NCBI RefSeq assembly: GCF_014596085.1
Contig: NZ_JACCJY010000049.1
Span: 1 to 34,633, forward strand
Length of the DNA: 34,633 nt
Origin: Azospirillum tabaci
GTDB taxonomy: Bacteria > Pseudomonadota > Alphaproteobacteria > Azospirillales > Azospirillaceae
Direction of reading: 5' to 3'
Shown here: one piece after another, positions 7,608-16,212 of the stretch
How positions within the stretch are numbered: position 1 is the stretch's first letter
Layout: each line of letters starts with the position of its first letter
The notes under the pieces: model-generated
Told to the model about the DNA's origin: nothing
The model's input: the letters and a program-made list of their open reading frames with translations, nothing else
Database searches by the model: none
Program-made: the position numbers and the translations under genes

Positions 7608-8169
7608 GCTGCCCCCGTTCGGCGTCGCGGCCCTGGTCGTCGCCGGAGCCCTCTATCCCGTGCTGGTCTATGGCGGGCGGGCTTTGGTGCCGCCGCTGGC
7701 CTTCGTGGCGGTGGCCCTGGCGCTGATCGGCGCGCGCTTCGCCATTTGCTCTTCGCCTGCGGCGCGGGTCTGGCGCCTGCCGCTGGCGGCGGCGGCGGTC
7801 CTGGTCGGCGTGCTCGCCGCGCTCGATGGCGTGTTGGCAGCCAAGGCCTATCCGGTGGCACTCAGCCTTGGCACCGCGGCGGTGTTCGGCGCCTCGCTGC
7901 TGCGCCCGCCCAGCCTCGTCGAGCGGTTCGCCCGTCTTCATGAGCCCGACCTGCCGCCGGCGGGTCAGGCCTACTGCCGCACCGTCACCGTGGTGTGGAC
8001 CGTCTGGCTGGTGTCGAACGCCGTCGTCGCCGGGGCGCTGGCCCTGTGGGGCAGCGACGAGGCGTGGGCGCTGTGGACCGGGCTCCTCGCCTACATCGTC
8101 ATGGGCCTGTTGTTCGGCGGCGAAGTCCTGGTCCGCCGCTCCATGCGCCGGAGGCACGCCGGGGCATGA
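7588..8169 (+). CDS. COG4648-type integral membrane protein (193 aa)
   Basis: This is a hydrophobic inner-membrane protein with about five to six predicted helices (for example FGVAALVVAGALYPVLVY, LAFVAVALALIGA, LAAAAVLVGVLAAL, WLVSNAVVAGALAL, LLAYIVMGLLFGG). It ends in a basic RRSMRRRH tail. Proteins of this family occur next to the ACPs in aryl polyene clusters (ApeG position); their function is unknown. The start is uncertain: ATG 7588 (MPSSRNRLPP) or ATG 7570, neither with a clear ribosome site. The stop overlaps the next gene as ATGA. Confidence 0.72.
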   Translation: MPSSRNRLPPFGVAALVVAGALYPVLVYGGRALVPPLAFVAVALALIGARFAICSSPAARVWRLPLAAAAVLVGVLAALDGVLAAKAYPVALSLGTAAVFGASLLRPPSLVERFARLHEPDLPPAGQAYCRTVTVVWTVWLVSNAVVAGALALWGSDEAWALWTGLLAYIVMGLLFGGEVLVRRSMRRRHAGA

Positions 8170-9845
8170 CCGCCATCCCGCTTTCCTGTCTGCTCGCCGT
8201 GGGGCGGCCGGACGACGCTCCGGTTGCCGTCGGCGTCACCTTCGCCCGCTTCCGCGCCGACGTGGCCGGCAACGCGGCACGGCTGAAGGGGTGCCGGCGC
8301 GGGCTCCTGGTCGCGGCGGACGGTTACTGGGGCGCGGTGGGGTTGTTGGCGCTGTTGCACGCCGGCGCCGAGGTGACGATACCGCCCAACGCCCAGCCGG
8401 GAACGCTGGCCGCCCTGACCGCGGACGGGGCCGTGCCGGTCGGCGGCGATCTGCGGCCGGGTGGCGAGGGGATGGCGTTGGCCCCGCTCGACCCTGGGAC
8501 GCCGTTGACCTTCTTCACCTCCGGCTCGACCGGCGAGCCGAAGCGGGTGGTTCGCACCCTCGGCATGCTGGAGGCCGAAGCGCTGGCGACCGAGGCCGTG
8601 CTCGGACGGCTCGCCGGGCCAACCGCTCGCGTGCACGCCACGGTCCCCCACCAGCACGTCTACGGTCTGAACTTCCGCCTGCTGTGGCCGCTGGTCACCG
8701 GCCGCCCCTTCGCCAGCGCCATGCACGAGCTGTGGGAGACGGCGCTGGCCGCGCTCGACGCGGGGTCCGTGCTGGTCACCAGCCCGGCGCACCTGACCCG
8801 GCTGGCGGGCATCGCGCCGCTGCCGCCGTCGCGGCGTCCGGCGCTGGTGCTGTCGGCCGGAGCCCCTCTCCCGGAGTCCGCTGCGCGCGAGGCGGCGGCG
8901 ATCTTCGGCACGCCGGTCACCGAGATCTTCGGCAGCACCGAAACCGGAGCCATCGCCCACCGCCGCCGCGAGGCCGGTGATCCATCCTGGCGCCCATTGC
9001 CCGGCGTCGTCGCCGGACGCACCCCGGACGGTCGCCTGCGGGTCGGAGCGACGCATGTGGAGGGTCGGGAGCATGTCGGCTCGGACCTTGTGGAGATGGC
9101 CGGGGACGGCGGCTTCCGCGTCCTTGGCCGCGCCGACCGGATCGCGAAGGTGGAGGGCAAGCGCGTCAGCCTGCCCGAGGTGGAGGCGCAGCTGCGCCGG
9201 TCCCCCCTGGTGGCCGATGCCGCCGTTCTGACGCTGGAGCAGCTCTGCGCCGTCGTGGCGCCGAGCGCCGAGGGCGCGGCCCGCCTGGCGGACCTCGGCG
9301 CCTTCCGCTTCGGCCGTCTGCTGCGGAGGGAACTGTCCGCCGTCCTGGAGCCCGCCGGCCTGCCGCGCCGCTGGCGCTTCGTGAGCCGTTTGCCGGATGG
9401 CGCGCTGGGCAAGCGTCGGCATGCCGACATCGCCGCCCTGTTCGAGGAGGCCGCCCTGTCTGAGATCGCCTTGTTTGAGACCGCTGGGCCCCGGCCGACC
9501 GTCCCCGACGTCTGCGCCGTCCGGCCGCTTGCCGACGGGGTGGAACTGGACCTCTTCATTCCCGGCGACCTTGCGCAGCTCGATGGTCATTTCCCCGGCA
9601 TGCCGATCGTGCCGGGTGTCGCACAGATCGATTGGGCGGTGATGTTCGCCAACACGCATCTCGGCCTCGGGATCGAGGCGGCGCAGTCGCTCCAGGTGAA
9701 GTTCCGGCGCGTCACCGTTCCGGACACGCTGGTGACGTTGGCGTTGCGCCATGCCCCGGCACGGCGACGCCTGACCTTCGAGTACCGCTGCGGGGACGAG
9801 ACGCTGTCCTCCGGCTCCATCGGCGTGGAGGGGATCGCCCCATGA
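8166..9845 (+). CDS. adenylating acyl/aryl ligase fused to a FabA/FabZ-like dehydratase domain (559 aa)
   Basis: This is a two-domain protein. Residues 1 to about 430 form an AMP-forming ligase with the P-loop TSGSTGEPK (118-126), EIFGSTETG (253-261), GRADRIAKVEGKR (321-333) and the catalytic lysine in GKRRH (Lys416). Residues 455 to 559 form a hotdog domain with GHFPGMPIVPGV (474-485), His475 being the expected catalytic histidine. The ligase half matches the ApeH role, activating the starter acid and loading it on an ACP. The second half matches the ApeI role, dehydrating 3-hydroxyacyl-ACP. They are separate proteins in the best-studied clusters as I recall, so the fusion is notable. It starts at ATG 8166 in an ATGA overlap. 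A separate dehydratase is at 15014, consistent with a paired ApeI:ApeP enzyme. Confidence 0.85.
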   Translation: MTAIPLSCLLAVGRPDDAPVAVGVTFARFRADVAGNAARLKGCRRGLLVAADGYWGAVGLLALLHAGAEVTIPPNAQPGTLAALTADGAVPVGGDLRPGGEGMALAPLDPGTPLTFFTSGSTGEPKRVVRTLGMLEAEALATEAVLGRLAGPTARVHATVPHQHVYGLNFRLLWPLVTGRPFASAMHELWETALAALDAGSVLVTSPAHLTRLAGIAPLPPSRRPALVLSAGAPLPESAAREAAAIFGTPVTEIFGSTETGAIAHRRREAGDPSWRPLPGVVAGRTPDGRLRVGATHVEGREHVGSDLVEMAGDGGFRVLGRADRIAKVEGKRVSLPEVEAQLRRSPLVADAAVLTLEQLCAVVAPSAEGAARLADLGAFRFGRLLRRELSAVLEPAGLPRRWRFVSRLPDGALGKRRHADIAALFEEAALSEIALFETAGPRPTVPDVCAVRPLADGVELDLFIPGDLAQLDGHFPGMPIVPGVAQIDWAVMFANTHLGLGIEAAQSLQVKFRRVTVPDTLVTLALRHAPARRRLTFEYRCGDETLSSGSIGVEGIAP

Positions 9846-10249
9846 TTTCGGCAGAGGTCAGCACCCGCGCGCAGTTCTACGACCTGGACCCCATGCAGGT
9901 GGTCTGGCATGGCAACTACGCCCGGTACCTGGAGCAGGCGCGCTGCGCGCTGCTCGACCGCATCGGTTACAATTACCCGGAGATGGCGTCGTCGGGATAC
10001 GTGTTCCCCATCGTCGACCTCCATGTGAAGTATGTGCGATCGATCCGCTTCGGCCAGTCGATCAGGATCACGGCCACGTTGGTCGAGTACGAGAACCGCA
10101 TCCGCATCGACTACCGCATCCACGACGAGTCGAGCGGCGAATTGCTGACCAAGGCGCGCACCGTGCAGCTCGCGGTGAAGGAGGACGGGGCGGAGCTGTG
10201 CTTCGAATGCCCCGCGGTGTTCACGGACAAGGTGAGGGCTCTGCTGTGA
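9842..10249 (+). CDS. hotdog-fold acyl thioesterase, 4HBT/YbgC-like (135 aa)
   Basis: This single hotdog domain has the 4HBT signature FYDLDPMQVVWHGNYARYLEQAR near residues 12-34; Asp16 is the expected catalytic residue. It hydrolyses acyl-CoA or acyl-ACP thioesters. In aryl polyene clusters a thioesterase at this position (ApeK type) releases or edits chains. The start overlaps the ligase stop as ATGA, and the end overlaps the LolA-like gene as GTGA. The length is normal for the family. Confidence 0.83.
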   Translation: MISAEVSTRAQFYDLDPMQVVWHGNYARYLEQARCALLDRIGYNYPEMASSGYVFPIVDLHVKYVRSIRFGQSIRITATLVEYENRIRIDYRIHDESSGELLTKARTVQLAVKEDGAELCFECPAVFTDKVRALL

Positions 10250-10863
10250 CGCGCATCGTCGTTTTCCTCCTGGCGCTGCTGGCCGCTGTCCCGGTGCTTG
10301 TTGCCGAGACGCTGGCCGCCGAGACGTTGAGCGAGGGGCAGGTGCTGCGCGGCGCCTTCGTGCAGGAACGTTTCCTCAAGGGCTTCCAGGCGCCGCTGAA
10401 GAGCGAGGGCCGCTTCGCCCTGGTGCCCGGGCGCGGGCTGATCTGGCGCACCGAAACCCCCTTCGCCGTCACCACCGTCATGAGCCCCGCCGGTCTCGTG
10501 CAGGAGGTGAAGGGCAACGAAACCATGCGCCTTCCCGCCGCGCGCCTGCCCTTCATGTCGAAGCTCTACACCATGCTGGGCGGCGCGCTGACCGGAGACT
10601 GGAAGGCGCTGGAGGACATGTTCGCGGTGGAGCGCGGGGGCGGTGCCGACGCCTGGACCCTCCACCTGACGCCGCGCCGGGCCGACGACCCGACCATGCC
10701 GATCCGCGCCATCGACGTGCGCGGCGGGCGCTTCGTGGACGAGGTGGACATCGTCAAGCCCGACGGCGACCGCGACCGCCTGACCTTCCGCGACCAGCTC
10801 CTGAAGGCGGAGCCGCCGACGGCGGACGAGGCCGCGCTGCTGGCCTCGGCGGGCCGTCCGTGA
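10246..10863 (+). CDS. LolA-like periplasmic outer-membrane lipoprotein carrier (205 aa)
   Basis: A signal peptide occupies roughly residues 1-24 (VVFLLALLAAVPVLV, then AETLAAE). The mature part follows the LolA pattern: GxFVQER, SEGRFAL, GLIWRTETPF and a later DxVDIVKPDGDRDRLTF strand. Family members carry hydrophobic cargo across the periplasm. In aryl polyene clusters this protein probably escorts the lipid-linked polyene, working with the MMPL exporter encoded next. It starts at GTG within a GTGA overlap, and a second GTGA overlap joins it to the exporter gene. Confidence 0.82.
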   Translation: MTRIVVFLLALLAAVPVLVAETLAAETLSEGQVLRGAFVQERFLKGFQAPLKSEGRFALVPGRGLIWRTETPFAVTTVMSPAGLVQEVKGNETMRLPAARLPFMSKLYTMLGGALTGDWKALEDMFAVERGGGADAWTLHLTPRRADDPTMPIRAIDVRGGRFVDEVDIVKPDGDRDRLTFRDQLLKAEPPTADEAALLASAGRP

Positions 10864-13181
10864 GACGGCTGGGGGCGCTGCTCTGGCTCGCGCTCGTTCT
10901 GCTGGCCAGCGGCTATCTCGCGCTGCGCCTCCACGACGGGCTGGGCTTCCGCACCGATCTGCTGGCCCTGCTGCCGCGCGAGGAACAGGACCCCGTTCTG
11001 CAGCGCGCCAACGACGCGGTGACCAAGGCGCTGGGTCGCCGGGTGCTGGCGCTGGTCGGGCACGCCGATCGCGAAACCGCCCGCAGGGCGGCGACGACGC
11101 TTGGCGACGCCCTTCTGGCCACGGGGCAGGTGGAACGGATCGGCGAGGGCATCGACGTCGACCGGCTGAAGCGGCTGGGGGCTCTCTACTTCCCCCATCG
11201 CCAAAGCCTGCTCAGCGATGGCGACCGGGCGCTCCTGACGGCCGGCAAGGGGGAGGAGGTCGCCACCCGCGCGCTGTCCCAGGCGTTCGGCTTCGCCGGG
11301 CTCGTCGACGCCGGGCTGCTGCGCACCGACCCGTTCCTGCTGCTGCCCTCCTTCCTCACCAACCTGCCCTTCCCGCTGTCGCGCCTCACCCCCGACGAGG
11401 GCATGCTCAGCGTCACCGAGAACGGCACGACCTGGGTGCTGGTCAGCGCCGTGCTCGCCGGCGAACCGTTCGAGCTGGACTTGCAGGACCGGCTGGTCGG
11501 CGCCTTCGACGCCGCCGTTCGGGACATGCCGGGCGTCACGGTGAAACGGCTGGGCGCCGTGTTCTTCGCGCATGCCGGCTCCAAGACCGCGATCACCGAG
11601 GCGTCCACGCTCGGCACGCTGTCGCTGGTCGGCACCATGCTGTTGGTGGGGCTGGCGTTCCGCCGGCCGGGGCCGCTCTTGCACAATCTGCTGGCCCTGG
11701 GCGTCGGGATGACGGTCGGGCTGAGCGGCAGCCTGCTGCTGTTCGGCGAGCTGCATGTGGCGGCGCTGCTGTTCGGGTCCAGCCTGATCGGCGTGGCGGT
11801 GGACTACAGCCTGCATTACAGCGCCAGCCTGTTCGACCCCTTGTCGGGAAGCCCGAGCGACCGGCTGCGCCACGTGCTGCCGGGCATCGCGCTGGGGCTG
11901 GTCACCACGTTGATCGGCTACGCGGCGCTGATGCTGGCGCCCTTTCCGGGGCTCCGGCAGATCGCCGCCTTCTCGATCATCGGGCTGGTGGGCGCTTTCC
12001 TGACGGTGGTGCTGTGGCTGCCCTCGCTCGACCGGGCGCGACGGCTGACGCACGGCGCCTTGATGCTGCGCGCCGCGACGGGCCTGTGGAGCTTCTGGGA
12101 GGCGCGGCGCTGGCGTGGCGTGCGCCTCGTTCTTGTGCTGGGCTGCGTGCTGGCCGGAGCGGTCGGGCTGGCGCGGCTGTCGGCCGACGATGACGTCCGG
12201 CGGTTGCAGGCGGTCTCGGTGGAGCTGAGGCACGAGCAGGACGAGATCCAACGGCTGATCGGCGCCACCACCGCCGCACAGTTCCTGCTGGTGCAGGCGG
12301 CGGACGACGAGGCGGCGCTGCGGCGGCAGGAGGACCTCGCCGCCACGCTGACCGGGCTGAAGGCGAAGGGAAGCATCGCCGGCTACCAGATGCCGGCCGC
12401 CTTCGTGCCGTCCGCCCGGACGCAGCGGGAAAACCGCGCGCTGGTCGCCACGGCGCTCGACGCCCCCCTGCTGGCGGCGCAGCGCGCCAGCCTCGGCCTG
12501 CCGCCGGCCGAGCCGAACAGCAAGGCGCCAGAGGAGGTGCTGACTTTAGGAGATGCGCTGGCGGCGGACAGCGTGCCGTTCCTGCGCGAGCTTGTGCTCG
12601 GGCCGGGATTGCATGTGGTGGCCTTGCAGGGGCTGAGCGATCCGGACGCCGTGCGGGCCGCGGTGGCCGGCACGGCCGGCGTTCGGTTGGTCGATCCGAC
12701 GGCGGACTTCTCGGCGCTGCTCGCCAAGTACCGGCACCGGGCGCTGCTGCTGACCGGGCTGGCGGGGCTGCTGATGCTGCCCGTGCTGATGTGGCGCTAC
12801 GGCTGGCGCGGGGGGCTGTGGGCGCTGCTGCCACCCGGGGCGGCGCTCATCCTGGCGCCCGCGGTGGTCGGGCTGATGGGTCAGGACTTCACCTTCTTCC
12901 ATGCCATGGCGCTGGTTCTAATCCTCTCCATCGGCGTGGATTACGCCGTCTTCTGCGCGGAGAGCGGCGTGGAGCAGCAGCCGGTGACCATGCTGGCGGT
13001 GTGGCTGGCGACGCTGACGACCCTGCTGTCCTTCGGAATGCTGGCCTTCAGCGCCGTTCCGGCGGTGCACAGCTTCGGCGTGACCATGCTGGTCGGAATC
13101 TCGATTGCCTTTCTTTTCGCACCGCTGGCCGCGCGCGGCACACGCCACAATGAAGCCACAAACAATGCGCGGCTACTCTGA
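10860..13181 (+). CDS. MMPL/RND-superfamily exporter (773 aa)
   Basis: This large inner-membrane transporter is built as two similar halves. Each half has a first helix, a periplasmic domain and a bundle of further helices. Helix 4 of each half carries the RND-type acidic site: GVAVDYSLHY in the first half and SIGVDYAVFCAE in the second. Its length fits the MMPL proteins of aryl polyene clusters, which are thought to move the polyene lipid out of the inner membrane by proton-motive force and hand it to the LolA-like carrier. GTG start in a GTGA overlap. Confidence 0.86.
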   Translation: MRRLGALLWLALVLLASGYLALRLHDGLGFRTDLLALLPREEQDPVLQRANDAVTKALGRRVLALVGHADRETARRAATTLGDALLATGQVERIGEGIDVDRLKRLGALYFPHRQSLLSDGDRALLTAGKGEEVATRALSQAFGFAGLVDAGLLRTDPFLLLPSFLTNLPFPLSRLTPDEGMLSVTENGTTWVLVSAVLAGEPFELDLQDRLVGAFDAAVRDMPGVTVKRLGAVFFAHAGSKTAITEASTLGTLSLVGTMLLVGLAFRRPGPLLHNLLALGVGMTVGLSGSLLLFGELHVAALLFGSSLIGVAVDYSLHYSASLFDPLSGSPSDRLRHVLPGIALGLVTTLIGYAALMLAPFPGLRQIAAFSIIGLVGAFLTVVLWLPSLDRARRLTHGALMLRAATGLWSFWEARRWRGVRLVLVLGCVLAGAVGLARLSADDDVRRLQAVSVELRHEQDEIQRLIGATTAAQFLLVQAADDEAALRRQEDLAATLTGLKAKGSIAGYQMPAAFVPSARTQRENRALVATALDAPLLAAQRASLGLPPAEPNSKAPEEVLTLGDALAADSVPFLRELVLGPGLHVVALQGLSDPDAVRAAVAGTAGVRLVDPTADFSALLAKYRHRALLLTGLAGLLMLPVLMWRYGWRGGLWALLPPGAALILAPAVVGLMGQDFTFFHAMALVLILSIGVDYAVFCAESGVEQQPVTMLAVWLATLTTLLSFGMLAFSAVPAVHSFGVTMLVGISIAFLFAPLAARGTRHNEATNNARLL

Positions 13182-13230
13182 TTGGTGTATGCTCTACGTT
13201 AGATTCGCTTCTGGGAAATCGCCTCACGTC

Positions 13231-13821
13231 ATGACCATGCATAAGGGGTGGGTCGCGCTCCTGTTCCTGCTCGGAGCGTGCGCCTCCGTGCCCGGCAGCG
13301 GCCCGGCGGACCCAAGCACGCCGCTGCTCGCCCCCGGCGAGCCGCTGGCCCTGCCGCGCCCGTCCGATCTCGGGCAGAGCGTCGAGGCGGCGCAGCTCAT
13401 CACCGCCAGCCGCGACGGCCAGACCTTCGTCTTCGAGGGCCGGATCAGCGTCACGCCGGAGCGCTTCCTGCTGGTCGGGGTGGACAGTCTGGGGCGCCGC
13501 GCCATGACCGTCACCTGGAGCGATGCCGGGTTGGAGGTGGAAACCGCACCCTGGCTGCCCCCGGCCCTGCGGCCGGGCAGCATGCTGGCCGACATCGTCG
13601 TGCTGTACTGGCCCGAGGCGGTCGTGCAGCGGGCGCTCGCCCCCGCGGGCGGCACGCTGAGCGCCGACGCGCACCGGCGCAGCGTGCGCATCGGCGGCAA
13701 GGAGGTGCTGCACGCCGAACGCAGCTGGGCCGACGGCGCGCCGTGGACCGGCACGCTGCGCTACGCCAACCTCGCCTGGGGTTACGAGATCGAGGTGCAA
13801 TCCACGGCGGCGGCGCAATGA
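13231..13821 (+). CDS. DUF3261 family lipoprotein (196 aa)
   Basis: This is a small outer-membrane or periplasmic lipoprotein with the lipobox LLGAC about 15 residues from the start. The mature region (LITASRDGQTFVFEGRI, then PERFLLVGVDSLGRRAMTV) is the beta-rich pattern of DUF3261 proteins. These occur in aryl polyene clusters between the exporter and the ketosynthase, and their role is unknown. I chose ATG 13231 because it puts the signal peptide at the N-terminus; in-frame starts further upstream, back to 13105, would lie in or just after the exporter gene. It ends in an ATGA overlap with the ketosynthase gene. Confidence 0.8.
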   Translation: MTMHKGWVALLFLLGACASVPGSGPADPSTPLLAPGEPLALPRPSDLGQSVEAAQLITASRDGQTFVFEGRISVTPERFLLVGVDSLGRRAMTVTWSDAGLEVETAPWLPPALRPGSMLADIVVLYWPEAVVQRALAPAGGTLSADAHRRSVRIGGKEVLHAERSWADGAPWTGTLRYANLAWGYEIEVQSTAAAQ

Positions 13822-15017
13822 GCCGTCCACTCGGACTTGCCGCCCTGGGCCTCGCCACCCCCATCGGAACCGGGGCGGGCGCGGTCGCCGACGCCTTGTT
13901 TGCCGGAACCCGCGACGGCCTGCGCCCGCGCTCCGGCGTCGTGCCCGGCCGCGCGGTGCATGTCGGTTCGGTGGACGCGCCGCTGCCGCCGGTGCCGGCG
14001 GGGCTGGAGACCTACGACTGCCGCAACAACCGCCTGCTGCTGCTGGCCCTGGAGCAGATCCGCGGCACGGTCGAGGCGGCTGCCGAACGTTACGGCCGGC
14101 ACCGGATCGCCGTGATCATCGGCACCAGCACCTCGGGCATGGCCGAGGCGGAGGCCGGCTTCACGGCGATGCGCCGCGACGGCGCGTGGACGGGTCCGTT
14201 TCATTACGACCAGCTTGCCACCGGTGGGCCGGCGGAGTTCGCGGCGCGCGCGCTCGACCTGCCGGGGCCGGCCTACACGGTGGCGACGGCCTGCTCCTCC
14301 AGCGGCAAGGTGTTCGCGTCCGCCCGGCGGCTGATCCGCGCCGGGCTGTGCGACGCCGCCCTCGTCGGCGGCGCCGACACGCTGTGCGGTACCACGCTCG
14401 GCGGCTTCAGCGCGCTGGAGGCGGTGTCGGCGGGCCTCTGCAATCCCTTCAGCGCCAATCGCGATGGCATCAACATCGGCGAGGCGGCGGCGGTCTTCCT
14501 GCTGACCGCGGAGGACGCCCCGGTGCGGCTGCTGGGCGTGGGCGAAAGCTCCGACGCGCACCATGTCAGCGCCCCCGACCCGGAGGGGCACGGCGCCCTC
14601 GCCGCCATGCGGGCGGCGCTGGACGACGCCGGTCTGACGCCGTCGGACATCGCCTACGTCAACCTGCACGGCACCGCGACGGCGCTGAACGATTCCATGG
14701 AGGGCAAAGCGGTGCACGCCCTGTTCGGCGGCGCGACCCCGTGCAGCTCCACCAAGGCGATGACCGGCCACACGCTGGGCGCCGCCGGGGCGTGCGAGGC
14801 GGCGTTCCTGTGGCTGACGCTGAACCCGGCCCACAACCCGGACGGCCTGCTGCCCCCGCACCTGTGGGACGGCGTGCCCGACCCGGAGATCCCGCCGCTG
14901 AACCTGATCGGCCCCGGCGCCACGCTTCCCGGCGGGCCGGCGGCGATGCTCAGCAACTCCTTCGCGTTCGGCGGCAGCAACGTGGCCCTGGTGCTGGGCC
15001 GGGGGGAATGGCGATGA
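13818..15017 (+). CDS. apeO: beta-ketoacyl-ACP synthase, elongating (ApeO type), 399 aa
   Basis: This is a full-length condensing enzyme with the Cys-His-His triad intact: Cys159 in TACSSSG, His284 in NLHGTATALND and His318 in TGHTLGAAGA. It catalyses decarboxylative condensation of malonyl-ACP with the growing chain. In the aryl polyene system this KS pairs with the chain-length factor encoded at 5603. Genes 13818-17435 follow the order KS, dehydratase, ketoreductase, KS, which is the order of apeO-P-Q-R. Overlaps at both ends are four bases. Confidence 0.86.
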   Translation: MSRPLGLAALGLATPIGTGAGAVADALFAGTRDGLRPRSGVVPGRAVHVGSVDAPLPPVPAGLETYDCRNNRLLLLALEQIRGTVEAAAERYGRHRIAVIIGTSTSGMAEAEAGFTAMRRDGAWTGPFHYDQLATGGPAEFAARALDLPGPAYTVATACSSSGKVFASARRLIRAGLCDAALVGGADTLCGTTLGGFSALEAVSAGLCNPFSANRDGINIGEAAAVFLLTAEDAPVRLLGVGESSDAHHVSAPDPEGHGALAAMRAALDDAGLTPSDIAYVNLHGTATALNDSMEGKAVHALFGGATPCSSTKAMTGHTLGAAGACEAAFLWLTLNPAHNPDGLLPPHLWDGVPDPEIPPLNLIGPGATLPGGPAAMLSNSFAFGGSNVALVLGRGEWR

Positions 15018-15490
15018 GCGCGTATCCGTGGCCCATCGAGGATCTGCTGCCGCACGCACGCCCGATGATCTTGCTGGACGAGGCGGTCGGACGGGTGGAC
15101 GGCCGCTTCGTGTCGGCGCTGACTGTGCGGGAGGGGGCACCCTTCGTGGTGGCGGGGCGCGGCGCCCCGGCCCATGTCGCCGTGGAGTGGATGGCGCAGA
15201 CCTGCGGTGCCCAGGTCGGAGCCGAAGCCAGGGAAGCCGGCGGCGACGTCCGCCTCGGGCTGCTGCTGGGCACGCGCGACTTCCGCGCCTCCGTTACCTG
15301 GTTCGCCATCGGCGAGCGGTTGGAGGTGTCGGTGGCGCCGGTCTTCCGGGATGAGAACATCGGGTCTTTCGATTGTGTGGTGATGCGCGCGGGCAGCGGG
15401 GAGGAGCTGGCGAAGGCGCAGCTCACCGTCTACCAGCCCGAGGACACGGTCGCGCTGCTCGCCAGCCAAGGAGTTCAGGTCGAACGATGA
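15014..15490 (+). CDS. apeP: 3-hydroxyacyl-ACP dehydratase, hotdog fold (ApeP type), 158 aa
   Basis: This single hotdog domain begins IEDLLPHARPMILLDEAV, the usual opening of FabZ-like dehydratases of polyene systems. A helix containing VEWMAQTCGAQVG follows, where FabZ has its hot-dog helix. It should remove water from 3-hydroxyacyl-ACP, probably as a partner of the dehydratase domain fused to the ligase. ATG 15014 gives the ATGA overlap seen throughout this operon; an ATG two codons earlier is also possible. Confidence 0.8.
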   Translation: MSAYPWPIEDLLPHARPMILLDEAVGRVDGRFVSALTVREGAPFVVAGRGAPAHVAVEWMAQTCGAQVGAEAREAGGDVRLGLLLGTRDFRASVTWFAIGERLEVSVAPVFRDENIGSFDCVVMRAGSGEELAKAQLTVYQPEDTVALLASQGVQVER

Positions 15491-16212
15491 AGAAGACGAT
15501 CCTGGTCACCGGTGCCAGCAAGGGCATCGGCCGCGCGGTCGCGGAACGGCTGGCCGCCGACGGTTTCGCGGTGGTGGTGCATTACGGCCGCGACGCGGCC
15601 GGCGGCGAGGCGACGCTGGCCGACGTCCGCAGGGCTGGCGGCGAGGGCCGGCTGCTCGGCTTCGACATCGCCGACCGCGACGCGGTCCGCGCCGCGCTGG
15701 AGGCCGACATGGAGGCGCACGGCCCCTATTGGGGCGCCGTCCTGAACGCCGGCATCGCCCGCGACGCCGCCTTCCCGGCCATGGCGGACGACGATTGGGA
15801 TTCGGTCCTGAACACCAACCTCGACGGCTTCTACAACGTGCTGAAGCCGCTGGTGATGCCGATGGTCTCGGCCCGCAGAGGCGGACGGATCGTGACGCTG
15901 TCGTCGGTGTCGGGGCTGATCGGCAACCGCGGACAGGTCAACTACAGCGCCGCGAAGGCCGGCATCATCGGCGCCACCAAGGCACTGGCGATCGAGTTGG
16001 CGAAACGGAACATCACGGTGAACTGCGTGGCGCCCGGCATCATCGAGACGCAGATGACCGACGGGCTGCCCATGGAGGAAGCCCTGAAGCTGGTGCCCAT
16101 GCGCCGGGCCGGACGGCCGGAGGACGTCGCGTCGGTGGTGTCCTTCCTGTGCTCCGACGGGGCGGCGTACGTGACGCGGCAGGTGATCGCGGTGAACGGG
16201 GGTATGGTGTGA
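15487..16212 (+). CDS. apeQ: 3-oxoacyl-ACP reductase, SDR family (ApeQ/FabG type), 241 aa
   Basis: This is an NADPH-dependent ketoreductase of the classical short-chain dehydrogenase family. The nucleotide-binding motif TGASKGIG is at 8-15, NAG at 87-89, and the catalytic Ser140, Tyr153 and Lys157 are present (YSAAK). It reduces 3-oxoacyl-ACP to 3-hydroxyacyl-ACP between the condensation and dehydration steps. Start and stop are coupled to the neighbours (ATGA upstream, TGATG downstream). Confidence 0.87.
   Translation: MKKTILVTGASKGIGRAVAERLAADGFAVVVHYGRDAAGGEATLADVRRAGGEGRLLGFDIADRDAVRAALEADMEAHGPYWGAVLNAGIARDAAFPAMADDDWDSVLNTNLDGFYNVLKPLVMPMVSARRGGRIVTLSSVSGLIGNRGQVNYSAAKAGIIGATKALAIELAKRNITVNCVAPGIIETQMTDGLPMEEALKLVPMRRAGRPEDVASVVSFLCSDGAAYVTRQVIAVNGGMV

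Noticed and set aside
10566..12251. 561-residue minus-strand frame rich in Gln, Arg and His
   Set aside because: It is a shadow of the LolA-like and MMPL exporter genes, whose translations carry clear family motifs.
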